A stretch of 64,000 nt of DNA from an uncultured Christensenella sp. (lineage in GTDB: Bacteria; Bacillota; Clostridia; Christensenellales; Borkfalkiaceae): NCBI GenBank assembly GCA_910586065.1, contig CAJUGI010000001.1, positions 62,001-126,000 of the forward strand, written 5' to 3'. The position numbers and the translations under genes are program-made. Every line of letters begins with the position of its first letter. Position 1 is the first letter of the stretch. Under the pieces are notes generated by a model that saw only the letters and a list, made by a program, of their open reading frames with translations, had not been told where the DNA came from and made no database searches. Below are positions 33,191-42,536 of this stretch, piece after piece.

Positions 33191-34510
33191 ATAAGTAATC
33201 AACCGATTATATTTAACTTGCAATACACACCATACAAATGTCCGAAAGGTGCTACGCAAGAAGAAAGGGAAAAACACGCAGACGAGCGAGCGTTCTTCGA
33301 TATGACGGGCGAGAAAAATGTGTACGACTACATTACTACGGAAGGTAAGCGAACGGGCAAGCGTACCGCACTTGAATACCTGCAAAAGAATACAGGTGTA
33401 TTCAATGATAGGGGAATGATACCGCAAGAGCAGGTAGACGAAATGAAAGCTCGGCTCAAAGAAAACAAGGGACATATATGGCACGGTTTTGTATCTTTGA
33501 ACGAAGAACAATCGTACAAGATTGATACGCCCGAAAAGTGTATTGAACTTGTAAAACGCACGTTCCCGAAATTTTTGCAAGATGCCAAGTTCCATAAGGA
33601 AAACATAGATTTGATGTGCGCCCTGCATTTGGACAGACCGCATCATTTACATATTCATTTTGTCTTTTGGGAAAAAGAACCTAAATACGACGATAAGAAA
33701 AACGGCGGAAAGAAATATCGCAGGTTTGGAAAAATTGATAAGAAGTGCATCGATAATATGTTTGTACGGTTGGGGCTGTCTATAAGCGATAAAAAGGATA
33801 AGCTGTACAAGAGCAGGGACAAGGCGATAACCGAGCTGAAAGAACTTGCAAGACCGAAAGCGGCAATGTCAAACGAGCAGATAAAGAAAGAGATAATTGC
33901 GCTTGCGAAAGATTTGCCGACAGAGGGTAGAATCACTTACGGCAGTAAGGATATGGAAGTCTTTAAACCGAGAATAGATAAAATCGTCCAAATGCTACTT
34001 GCAACCGAAGAACGGGCGAGAAAAGCAAACCGCAAATTTTATACGGCGCTTGCGATACGGGAAGCAGAGATAAGAAACATTTGCGGAAAAGATTATGCGT
34101 TATCGAACAAGAACGTAAAGCCTGCGGATATGGAAAGCAACTTGCCGAAATACCATAACAAAATTGACGAGAGCAATATTCATATCATAGAGGACATCGA
34201 AGCGGACTATAAACGTAGGCAAGGAAATCTTGTGCTTAATCTTGCCAAGTTTATCAAGCCCGAATTTTACGAGCGCAAACGCAAGATAAAGCCTGACGAT
34301 AATTCTTATAAAAAGAGCAAAGGCATAACAAATCGATTTATTGACAGGTCGATTAAAAAATTCTTCCACACGTTCGGTATGGAGAGTGAGCTTTTAGAAA
34401 GGGACTTCTCGCACCGGTTACAGGATATTGAAGAAGAAATCGAACGTGAACGCAAGAAGAAACAAAACAGTTCGGGCGACGGTAACGGTAGCGACGGAGA
34501 AACTAAATAA
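33191..34510 (+). CDS. mobL: MobL-type relaxase
   Basis: Nicks oriT and leads the transferred strand. Histidine triad LDRPHHLHIHFVFWEKEP is visible near residue 150, with a flanking TGVFND motif and a basic C-terminal half (YKRRQGNLVLNLAKFIKPEFYERKRK). AGGAGG at 33178-33182 is correctly spaced for a start at 33191, but that codon is ATA, not ATG. The N-terminus from there (SNQPIIFNLQYTPYK) matches the expected MobL start. The first standard start codon is TTG 33218, 36 bases from the ribosome site, giving 430 residues. Initiation may therefore be weak. Confidence 0.82.
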   Translation: MSNQPIIFNLQYTPYKCPKGATQEEREKHADERAFFDMTGEKNVYDYITTEGKRTGKRTALEYLQKNTGVFNDRGMIPQEQVDEMKARLKENKGHIWHGFVSLNEEQSYKIDTPEKCIELVKRTFPKFLQDAKFHKENIDLMCALHLDRPHHLHIHFVFWEKEPKYDDKKNGGKKYRRFGKIDKKCIDNMFVRLGLSISDKKDKLYKSRDKAITELKELARPKAAMSNEQIKKEIIALAKDLPTEGRITYGSKDMEVFKPRIDKIVQMLLATEERARKANRKFYTALAIREAEIRNICGKDYALSNKNVKPADMESNLPKYHNKIDESNIHIIEDIEADYKRRQGNLVLNLAKFIKPEFYERKRKIKPDDNSYKKSKGITNRFIDRSIKKFFHTFGMESELLERDFSHRLQDIEEEIERERKKKQNSSGDGNGSDGETK

Positions 34511-34529
34511 AGGAGGTAAGACAAATTGA

Positions 34530-36743
34530 ATGAATAGAAAAGAAGCGCACAGACACAAAAAGCGAAAGTCTTGGAAAACTTGGCTTGTTGTCGGCGGTTT
34601 TGTTGCAGTTTTTGTAAGTGTGTTGATAGCGTTTTTATTTGCGCTGTTCGGGAAAGACTTTGTTGGCATTTTCGGTAATAAAAATTATTGGCTGTTAGAC
34701 GGTGTTGCAAACGGACTATTGCTGATAGGCTTTTTGATGCTTTACAGAATTGATGCGCAGAATATCGCATTGAACGAGAACGACTTGGAAGATACGGAAT
34801 GGCTTACAGTAAAGAAACTGAAAAAGCTCAACGAATTTACCGTAACGACATGGGACGGAGTAAAGGAACAGGACGACGAAATCGTTATCGGTGCGGAAGA
34901 TAAAGGGAAAGCGGTACAGATTATATCTACGAGCCAATTACACGCTTTAATCGTTGGTACGACGGGTAGCGGTAAGACGACAGGTTTTGTAGACCAAAAC
35001 ATTGCCATATTAGGTAGAAGTAAAGGTAAGCCGAGTTTAGTAGTTGCAGACCCGAAGAAAGAGCTTTACGAAAAACACGCAGAGCAGTTAAAGAGCGAGG
35101 GCTACACAATTTCAACGCTTGACTTGCGAGAGCCGTATTCGTCGCAAAGGTGGAACCCTATGCAACCGCTTATCCGCCGTATTCGTCAGATAAGAGAACT
35201 GAAAAATAATTTAAAGCAGAATGACGGAAAATATTATGCTTGCGGCGAAACATTTTTATCACATAAGGATGCACGTACGAGAGTACAGGAATTAAAGGAC
35301 GAGATATTCGAGAACGCTATGGACTTGGTATATACGCTATGCCCGATACAGAACAAAGACCAACCCACTTGGGAGGAGGGTGCGAGAAATCTTATTTTCG
35401 GGCTTGTGCTTGCGTTCTGTGAGGATTGTATTGACGGCAAAATGGACGAGAAGCAATTACAGCTTTTCAACGTGTACCATAACATTACGAAGTATTGCTC
35501 GGAAGATACTACGGCGTTAAAGCAATATTTATTAGAGAATAGGGACGAGTACAGCAAGGTCAGAGGACTTGTAAACACCGTGCTTATAACGAGCGATAAA
35601 ACTTTGACGAGCTATCTGTCGGAAGTCAACGCATATATACAGCAACTGTCGGACGACGGCATTTTATCAATGACGAGCGACGACGATTTGAACATTGTCA
35701 ATATGGACGAAACGCCGAACGCCGTATTTATTATCGTTCCCGATGAGCGTTTTACAAGACACCGTTTTGTAACATTATTCATTACGCAGATGTACAAAGA
35801 ACTTGTAGAAAAAGCGAACTTGAATTTACGGCGTGGCGATACGGAAACGGCGATATTGAAACGTAAAGCATACTTTATCTTGGACGAGTTCGGAAACCTG
35901 CCGAAGCTCGAAAACATGGAAGGTATGGTAACGGTAGGTCGTTCAAGGGGCATCAGATACTTATTCGTTTTACAGAGTTTTTCACAGCTTAACGCAAAGT
36001 ACGGAAAAGACATTGCGGATATACTCAAATCGAACTGTAATATTAAAATCTTTATCGGCTCGGACGACCCCGAAACAAGACGGGAATTTTCGGAATTGTG
36101 CGGACAAAAGAAGATTAAAAACTTTTCGGTCAATACAAGTACGGAAAGTAACGCAACGAGTAACACCGGTGCAAGTAATCAGCCGCTTATAACGGTGGGT
36201 ATGTTAGAGCGTTTGAACGGAAACGAAAAGGGCGATGCAATAGTCAGCGTTCGAGGATATGAACCTATATGGACGAGATTTACGCCGTCATATGAGCTTT
36301 CGGGCGTGTACTTTGAAGCAGGTAAAGCAGATATAAGCAAGCGTGAAGCAAGGTTGTTTGAAAAGCAAGAGTTTGTCTTTGATATTCTCGGCGGAGATTT
36401 AAACAAAGAGCGTGAAAAGATAGAGGACGAAATCGAGCGCAGGGATAACGAGCTGTCAGAAACGGACAAGCCGCCCGTAGCGGATATAAACGAGCTTGAT
36501 AAATTATGGAATGAGAAAGTAAAGGAAGTGCATACGAAAATTCTCAAAGTATGCGAAGCACTTATGGAAGAAGAAGGTGCGGCTCTACTCAAAGCAAAAC
36601 TTGAAGATAAACTCACGCTAATCCGTTTGTATATGGACGGGTACGACCAAAGCGTAAGACAAAGACTGCAAAGATTGGCGAGCTATTTGGAGGATGAGCT
36701 TCCCAAACTTTTGGCATTGCAAGAGCAAGCAAAAAACAAATAA
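34530..36743 (+). CDS. VirD4/TraG-type coupling protein
   Basis: 737 residues. Two N-terminal membrane helices (about 17-40 and 55-75), Walker A GTTGSGKTTGF near residue 142 and Walker B AYFILDEFGNLPKLENM near 447, followed by the RYLFVLQSFSQL sensor segment. The C-terminal 120 residues are charged and coiled-coil-like. It links the relaxosome to the secretion channel and powers DNA entry. Located directly downstream of the relaxase in the same operon. Confidence 0.92.
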   Translation: MNRKEAHRHKKRKSWKTWLVVGGFVAVFVSVLIAFLFALFGKDFVGIFGNKNYWLLDGVANGLLLIGFLMLYRIDAQNIALNENDLEDTEWLTVKKLKKLNEFTVTTWDGVKEQDDEIVIGAEDKGKAVQIISTSQLHALIVGTTGSGKTTGFVDQNIAILGRSKGKPSLVVADPKKELYEKHAEQLKSEGYTISTLDLREPYSSQRWNPMQPLIRRIRQIRELKNNLKQNDGKYYACGETFLSHKDARTRVQELKDEIFENAMDLVYTLCPIQNKDQPTWEEGARNLIFGLVLAFCEDCIDGKMDEKQLQLFNVYHNITKYCSEDTTALKQYLLENRDEYSKVRGLVNTVLITSDKTLTSYLSEVNAYIQQLSDDGILSMTSDDDLNIVNMDETPNAVFIIVPDERFTRHRFVTLFITQMYKELVEKANLNLRRGDTETAILKRKAYFILDEFGNLPKLENMEGMVTVGRSRGIRYLFVLQSFSQLNAKYGKDIADILKSNCNIKIFIGSDDPETRREFSELCGQKKIKNFSVNTSTESNATSNTGASNQPLITVGMLERLNGNEKGDAIVSVRGYEPIWTRFTPSYELSGVYFEAGKADISKREARLFEKQEFVFDILGGDLNKEREKIEDEIERRDNELSETDKPPVADINELDKLWNEKVKEVHTKILKVCEALMEEEGAALLKAKLEDKLTLIRLYMDGYDQSVRQRLQRLASYLEDELPKLLALQEQAKNK

Positions 36744-36762
36744 AAAACAGGAGTAATTAAAA

Positions 36763-38298
36763 ATGACAAAAACAATTAAAGCAACACTTATAACGCTCAC
36801 GGCAAGCGTAGCGTTATTTGTATCGGGACTTGTATGTACGGGATTTACTACGGCAAATGCCGAAAGTTCGGATGAAGTACATACGCACGCTTACGAAACA
36901 AGCGAAATTGCGGCAACTTGTACGGAGCAGGGCTATACTCTCTATACTTGTACGGACTGCGGAGAAACGAAAAAAGACAATTATATAGAAGCGGCGGGTC
37001 ATTCATATTCGGAAACACCGGTTGCGGCAACGTGTACGACTTCGGGTTATATGCTTTATAATTGTGTAGACTGCGGACACACATATTCCGTACAAACTGA
37101 ATTACCGAAGGGGCATAGTTATGAGGTGGTAGTTGTACCAAATACTTGTACGCATAAAGGTTATACAACGCATTTTTGTACGGTATGCGGCTATGAGTAT
37201 AACGACGCATTTATAGACGAAATGGGGCATGATTATCAAACGGAAGAAATTGCGCCCACTTGTACGGAAAGCGGCTATACGAAATATACTTGCGCCGTAT
37301 GCGACAAAGTATATTTAGATAGTTTTGTAGATGCGCTTGAACATAACTATGAAGAAACGATTACCGAGCCTACTTGCTTGGAAGGCGGCTTTACGACTTT
37401 TACTTGCCTGAACTGCGGCGACGAATATATCGCAAGCTATACTGAACCGAACGGACATACATATACCGAAATAAAACACGAAGTAACTTGTGTAACATAC
37501 GGCTATACCGAACACGTTTGTAACGATTGCAATGACAGATTTATAACGGACTACATTACGGCAAAAGGGCATAATTATCTCGATATTCTTGTACCTGCAA
37601 CGCCTACGAGCTTGGGTTATACAAGACATATTTGCATTGACTGTAATTACAGTTATCTTTCGGACTATGTAACGAGCGGCGACAACGGTTATATCGAAGA
37701 ACCCGAAGAACCCGTTATTCCCGAACCCCATCAGCACACTTATGAACTTTACGTTAAGGACAATGCGGAAGATATGAAGCTCGTTGCAATGTGCGTATGC
37801 GAAAAGTGCGGCGATACCAAGAGCGGATATTTTGCGGTAAAGTTTACCGACGAGGACGGCGTTATAACGGACGGGTATGTTACGGGCAGAGTAATTGATT
37901 ATTCCGAGCTTTACGGCGAAATTACGGTAACGATTACGAACGAATCGGGCGACGAGCTTACCACGCTTACGGTAAAAGCACAGGAAAAGGCGGTAGAGCC
38001 TACCGTTCCCGTAGAGCCTGAACAGCCCGAACAGCCTGACGAGCCTACCGTTCCCGAAGAACCCGAAGAACCCGACGAGCCTACCGTTCCCGAACAACCT
38101 GAACAACCCGACGACAATACGAACGAACCTACCGAACCGAACGAACCTGATAATTCGGATGATACGGATGCGGATGTAAATGACGATAAAAGTAATGGTG
38201 TAGCTATTGCGTTGTTTGTAATGCTTATTGTACTTGCCGTAGGCGGTGTAGCAGGGTTTATCGTTTACAAAAAATTAAAGAACAAGAAGCAGAAATAA
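36763..38298 (+). CDS. Surface protein with seven cysteine-rich repeats
   Basis: 511 residues. Signal peptide (about 1-37), seven repeats of about 40 residues (residues about 48-305) with the pattern ..TCT..GYT.YTC..CG......GH.Y, a strand-rich domain, a Pro/Glu-rich stalk (EQPEQPDEP, PEEPEEPDEP), then a C-terminal membrane anchor (GVAIALFVMLIVLAVGG...YKKLKNKKQK). Each repeat offers three cysteines and one histidine, suggesting bound metal or disulphides. The last repeat lacks its first cysteine. Similar CxxCG repeats are found in gut Firmicute surface proteins. Between the coupling protein and pilin genes, it probably aids mating contact. Confidence 0.78.
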   Translation: MTKTIKATLITLTASVALFVSGLVCTGFTTANAESSDEVHTHAYETSEIAATCTEQGYTLYTCTDCGETKKDNYIEAAGHSYSETPVAATCTTSGYMLYNCVDCGHTYSVQTELPKGHSYEVVVVPNTCTHKGYTTHFCTVCGYEYNDAFIDEMGHDYQTEEIAPTCTESGYTKYTCAVCDKVYLDSFVDALEHNYEETITEPTCLEGGFTTFTCLNCGDEYIASYTEPNGHTYTEIKHEVTCVTYGYTEHVCNDCNDRFITDYITAKGHNYLDILVPATPTSLGYTRHICIDCNYSYLSDYVTSGDNGYIEEPEEPVIPEPHQHTYELYVKDNAEDMKLVAMCVCEKCGDTKSGYFAVKFTDEDGVITDGYVTGRVIDYSELYGEITVTITNESGDELTTLTVKAQEKAVEPTVPVEPEQPEQPDEPTVPEEPEEPDEPTVPEQPEQPDDNTNEPTEPNEPDNSDDTDADVNDDKSNGVAIALFVMLIVLAVGGVAGFIVYKKLKNKKQK

Positions 38299-38315
38299 GG
38301 AGGAATACTTAATAG

Positions 38316-38618
38316 ATGTTTAATATCAATTTATTAGCGGCTAACGACGGTTTGGACGGAAGCCTTGCTCAAATAGTTGAAAAGCTCAAAGGCTTAATGG
38401 ATAGTTTTTGGGTTTACATCATAATTGCGCTTGCAGCAGTTGTTGTAATTTGGGGTGCATATATCGGCATCAAAATTGCCATTGCACACCGCAACGAAGA
38501 AAAAATCAATGCGAGAGATATGGTAAAAAACCTTATAATCGGCATAGTGATTATATTCGTAGTAGCAATGGGCGCACCGCTTTTAATCAACGGTTTATCC
38601 GCTTGGGTAGGGGCATAA
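38316..38618 (+). CDS. Pilin-like (TrbC/VirB2, Mbov_0395-type) transfer protein
   Basis: 100 residues with two hydrophobic helices (about 28-55 and 70-92) separated by a short charged loop IAIAHRNEEKINARDM. Size, topology and position before the VirB6-like gene fit the pilin-like transfer proteins of Gram-positive ICEs (Mbov_0395 family). A closely related module forms the C-terminus of the protein at 42526. A hairpin follows the gene, which may raise its level relative to downstream genes. Confidence 0.78.
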   Translation: MFNINLLAANDGLDGSLAQIVEKLKGLMDSFWVYIIIALAAVVVIWGAYIGIKIAIAHRNEEKINARDMVKNLIIGIVIIFVVAMGAPLLINGLSAWVGA

Positions 38619-38637
38619 ATAGAATAATGTTTTTGGA

Positions 38638-38669
38638 TAAGGCGGCGATAAAAAGCCGCCTTATTTTAT
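38638..38669 (+). terminator. Hairpin with T-run after the pilin gene
   Basis: Nine-base perfect stem TAAGGCGGC / GCCGCCTTA with an eight-base loop, then TTTTAT. It lies inside the transfer operon, so it is likely a partial terminator. Confidence 0.75.
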
Positions 38670-38688
38670 AAACGAAAAAGGAGATTAA

Positions 38689-39894
38689 ATGCTTATATTT
38701 TTACAGGAATTATGCTTACAGCTTTTCCTATGGTTTCTAAAAATGATAGACGGACTAATGGAGATATTTTCGGCAATAGCCGGAGTAACGAACGTAAATC
38801 TTAACGGTAAGTCTGTAAACATTATAGAAGCACTTGTAGGCGATAGTACGGTTGCAACAATATTTTGGTGCATCTTTATTTTGGCGGTAGGACTTACTTG
38901 TATATTCACGATAGTAGGGCTTGTCAAAAATATGATAGCTAACAACCGTAACATATCAAGCATTGTTGGAAAGTTTTTCCTTGCTTTGCTCGGTACAATA
39001 GCTATGCTTGCGGTGGTATTCTTGGGAATACTTATTGCTAATTCACTTTTACAGTTGCTTGCTAAAATCTTTCAAATCGGAAATACGACAAAACTTTCAA
39101 ATGCGCTTTTTGATGCTTGTGTAGGGAATTGGATAAACGGATATAACATCAACAAAATAGATGTAACAAGTTTGTCTGTTGGAGATATATTCGGTACATA
39201 TAAATCGGCATTGTTCGGTGTATGGCCCACAACGTGGAAGTGTAACGGAATGGTAAACCCGAATACCTTTATGTACTTGCCGGCAATGATAGCGAGTATT
39301 GCGCTTGGTATTGCTTTAATCGTTGCGGTGCTTAACCTTGCAAAGCGTGTGTACGAAATCATTTTTATGTACTTCTGTATGCCCGTTTCTATGTCAACGC
39401 TTCCGCTCGATGACGGGGCAAGGTTCAAGAATTGGCGAGAGCAGTTTGTTACGAAAATTGTTCTTGCATACGGCACAGTATTGTCAGTAAATATATTTGT
39501 GCTTTTGTTGCCGCTTATACAGAGAATATACTTGCCGGGCGTAGGCGGTTTTGGAAATGCGCTGTTCTTGATTTTTATGATAGTCGGTGGGGCAATGGTA
39601 ATTCCGGCAGGACAAACATTATTCGCAAAACTGTTCGGTGCGGCAGATGATATGCACGCCGGCGGTGGTTGGTTAAGAAGTGCATATTATGGCGGCAGAG
39701 TTATCGGCGGTATGACGGTAGGACTTGCGGTAAAAGGCATAAGAGGAATTAGACATATAGTGCGAAACAACAAACATTCAAATAATGACGGCGGTAGTTC
39801 GGACAGTGGTAGTTCGGATAGTGCAGATAATAGTGGCGATGAACGATATGTGGATGACGGCACAACAAATACAGCAGACGGAGGGGAAGAATGA
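38689..39894 (+). CDS. VirB6-like (Mbov_0396-type) membrane protein
   Basis: 401 residues, five or six predicted membrane helices, including a stretch FWCIFILAVGLTCIFTIVGL and AMIASIALGIALIVAVLNLA. Matches the Mbov_0396 family of ICE transfer channel proteins in order and layout. The C-terminal tail is low complexity (Ser/Asp/Gly-rich) and cytoplasmic. The stop overlaps the virB4 start (ATGA). Forms part of the inner channel of the secretion machine. Confidence 0.82.
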   Translation: MLIFLQELCLQLFLWFLKMIDGLMEIFSAIAGVTNVNLNGKSVNIIEALVGDSTVATIFWCIFILAVGLTCIFTIVGLVKNMIANNRNISSIVGKFFLALLGTIAMLAVVFLGILIANSLLQLLAKIFQIGNTTKLSNALFDACVGNWINGYNINKIDVTSLSVGDIFGTYKSALFGVWPTTWKCNGMVNPNTFMYLPAMIASIALGIALIVAVLNLAKRVYEIIFMYFCMPVSMSTLPLDDGARFKNWREQFVTKIVLAYGTVLSVNIFVLLLPLIQRIYLPGVGGFGNALFLIFMIVGGAMVIPAGQTLFAKLFGAADDMHAGGGWLRSAYYGGRVIGGMTVGLAVKGIRGIRHIVRNNKHSNNDGGSSDSGSSDSADNSGDERYVDDGTTNTADGGEE

Positions 39895-42536
39895 GAATTA
39901 TACCTAAAAAGGTAAAGGTTAAGAATACGGTATGGAAGTGCTATTCTATGGCGGACATTATTGTTGCACTTATTGTATTTGCAATTATTTTTATTGCAGT
40001 TACAGCAGGGCAATGGTGGGTAGCAGTTATACTCGGACTTGTGGCGGTTGGTATGTTTATTCCAACGCCCGACGGTATTTTCTATACCTGCGTGTATGAG
40101 AATATAAGATTTCTGTTCGCCAAGAAAAAATACAAAAAGGGCAGTAAAAATTCAAAGGAAAACGTAGACGCACTTGTTGACCTAAAAGAAATCAGGGAGA
40201 GTGGTTTAATCGGTTTTCGTGGTGGCGTTTATGGCAGAGTAATCAAGATAGGACAAAAGAACTTCGGCATCGAAGATGCCGTACAGCAGAATATTGATAT
40301 AAATTACTTTGCAAATGCTTTGAAACTGTTAGACCAAAATCAAAGTGCGGATATTGTGAAAATAGACCGTCCCGTAAACTTGGACGATTTTGCAAGCGAA
40401 TTGTTCAAACGGTTGCAGGAAGTCAAGGAAAGCGGCGACGAGAAAAGTATTAAGGCAATAAAGGAAAATATTTTGAGCGAACGCATCGACAGAATAGATA
40501 AGCTCAACAATATTCGCAAACAGTATTTGTCGGACTATTACATAATCATTTACGGTAGGAACGAACTTGATATTGAAAGTACGGCGGTAAACGTGGCAAG
40601 CGAAATTGCAAAATGCGGTCTTGATACGCACTTGCTCGGAATGAGAGAAACGGCGGTATTCTTAAAATATAGTTATTCCCGTAATTTTGACGAGAGAGAA
40701 ATTAAAAATGTTAAAGACGAGGAATTAATTTCTTGGGTAAAACCGAACGAAATTGTTTTTCACTCCAACAGTTATAAAGTGGACGGAACGCAAGCGGCGG
40801 TTTTAGCCGTATCGGAATATCCGTTGAGAGTAAAAAACGCTTGGGGCGCAGAGCTTTTCAATATTCCCAATACAAAGGTTGTAATGCACGTTAAGCCCGT
40901 AGATAAAATGAAAGCTATCCGTCGTATCGACAAGTGTATAGGCGAAATGGAAACAAAACAGATTATATCGGACAAGGCAAGCGAAGCGAGTAGTGCGGAA
41001 GTACACAGAGAAACAATGGATACGCTTCTTAACGCATTACAGACCGAGAACGAAACGCTGTTCGACGTTATGCTTACCGTTACGGCTTATAACTATACGG
41101 ACAACGACAATTATAAAAAGAACGTGCGCCGTTCGATGCTTATGGGAAATTTCAGACCGTCAACGCTTTACGGCTTGCAAATCGAAGGGTTTAAGAGCGC
41201 AAATGTAAGTCCTATATCCACGTTAAAAAACCAAGAAAGGGGAATTAACAGTTCGTCGCTTGCGGCGGCGTTCCCGTTCGTGCGTACTTTTGTTATGGAC
41301 GAGGGCGGTATTCTTTTGGGCGAGAACAACAAGAGCGGTTATCCGTTTATTTTTAATATTTGGAAACGTGGAAACTTGTATCAGAACAGTAACGCTATGA
41401 TTATCGGCAAGTCCGGTTCGGGCAAATCGTTCTTTTTGAAAAGTCTTGTTCTTAATGAGTGGGCGAACGGAACGAGAGTAATTATGCTCGACCCCGAAGC
41501 CGAATATCTTGCACTTACAAGAAACCTTTATGGAAATGTCATTAACGTCGGTAACGCAAGAGAGGGTAGAATTAACCCTTTTCATATCTATAAAATACTG
41601 ACGGAGGACGGAACGGCGGCAGATAGCAAAGTTACGTTCAATACACACCTTAAAATGTTGGAGAGTTTTTTCAAAATCGTGCTTGCGGATGCGCCCGTTG
41701 ATGTGATAGAGCTAATCAATAACTTGACCGTTGAAACGTATGAGAGAATGGGAATTACCGAGAATACGGACTGTTCAAATTTTCCTGCGGACTACTTTCC
41801 GTTGTTCAGCGACTTGTTAGAAACCTTGCAGAGCAAAGACAAAGATAAAATGGATTCGCTCACGCTTAGGGATATGAGAACGGCGGAGCTGTACTTGCAG
41901 AAATTTGTAAACGGCAGATATTCGGATATTTGGAACGCACCGAGTACGTTACAGGTAAATTCCAACCTTATAGACTTTGACTTTCAGAGCTTGTTTGCAA
42001 ATAAAAACAATGTAGTTGCGAACGCACAGATGTTGCTTGTTTTCCGCTTTATTGAACAGGAAGTAATAAATGCAAGAGAGAAGAACAGGAACGGCAATGC
42101 AATTCGTACAATGATTGTCTGCGACGAAGCGCACTTGTTTATAGATGCAAAATTCCCTATTGCGCTTGACTTTTTCTATTCGATGTCAAAGCGTATAAGA
42201 AAATACAATGGTAGTTTTATTCCGGCAACTCAGAACATAGCGGATTGGAATGCCAACGAAGAATTAAGGGGAAAGACGAGCGCAATATTAAAAAATTCGC
42301 AATACACTTTTATTTTTAAATTAAGTGCGCCCGATATGAAAGACGTGCTTGACGTTTACAGAACGGGCGACAGCTTCAACGACGAAGAACAACGAATGAT
42401 TATTTCGGCGGTAACGGGACAAGCGTTCTTTGTAGGCTCGACAGAGCTTCGTGCTTGTATGAGAGTGCAAGCAGGAAATTATGCAAAAGAATTATTCAAT
42501 GACGAAAAGAAAGAGGAGGGGGAAATTGAGAGTTAA
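39891..42536 (+). CDS. VirB4-type transfer ATPase (Mbov_0397-type)
   Basis: 881 residues. Two membrane helices near the N-terminus (about 25-60, IIVALIVFAIIFIAVTAG), then the VirB4 N-domain and a C-terminal ATPase with Walker A IIGKSGSGKSFFLK near residue 504 and Walker B TMIVCDEAHLFIDAKFP. The N-terminal helices may represent a fused VirB3-like segment, as often seen. Drives assembly and substrate movement in the conjugation channel. Confidence 0.92.
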   Translation: MRIIPKKVKVKNTVWKCYSMADIIVALIVFAIIFIAVTAGQWWVAVILGLVAVGMFIPTPDGIFYTCVYENIRFLFAKKKYKKGSKNSKENVDALVDLKEIRESGLIGFRGGVYGRVIKIGQKNFGIEDAVQQNIDINYFANALKLLDQNQSADIVKIDRPVNLDDFASELFKRLQEVKESGDEKSIKAIKENILSERIDRIDKLNNIRKQYLSDYYIIIYGRNELDIESTAVNVASEIAKCGLDTHLLGMRETAVFLKYSYSRNFDEREIKNVKDEELISWVKPNEIVFHSNSYKVDGTQAAVLAVSEYPLRVKNAWGAELFNIPNTKVVMHVKPVDKMKAIRRIDKCIGEMETKQIISDKASEASSAEVHRETMDTLLNALQTENETLFDVMLTVTAYNYTDNDNYKKNVRRSMLMGNFRPSTLYGLQIEGFKSANVSPISTLKNQERGINSSSLAAAFPFVRTFVMDEGGILLGENNKSGYPFIFNIWKRGNLYQNSNAMIIGKSGSGKSFFLKSLVLNEWANGTRVIMLDPEAEYLALTRNLYGNVINVGNAREGRINPFHIYKILTEDGTAADSKVTFNTHLKMLESFFKIVLADAPVDVIELINNLTVETYERMGITENTDCSNFPADYFPLFSDLLETLQSKDKDKMDSLTLRDMRTAELYLQKFVNGRYSDIWNAPSTLQVNSNLIDFDFQSLFANKNNVVANAQMLLVFRFIEQEVINAREKNRNGNAIRTMIVCDEAHLFIDAKFPIALDFFYSMSKRIRKYNGSFIPATQNIADWNANEELRGKTSAILKNSQYTFIFKLSAPDMKDVLDVYRTGDSFNDEEQRMIISAVTGQAFFVGSTELRACMRVQAGNYAKELFNDEKKEEGEIES

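Noticed and set aside
37911..38117. Reverse-strand Ser/Gly-rich frame opposite the surface protein stalk
   Set aside because: It is the antisense of the Pro/Glu-rich repeats and has no ribosome site.
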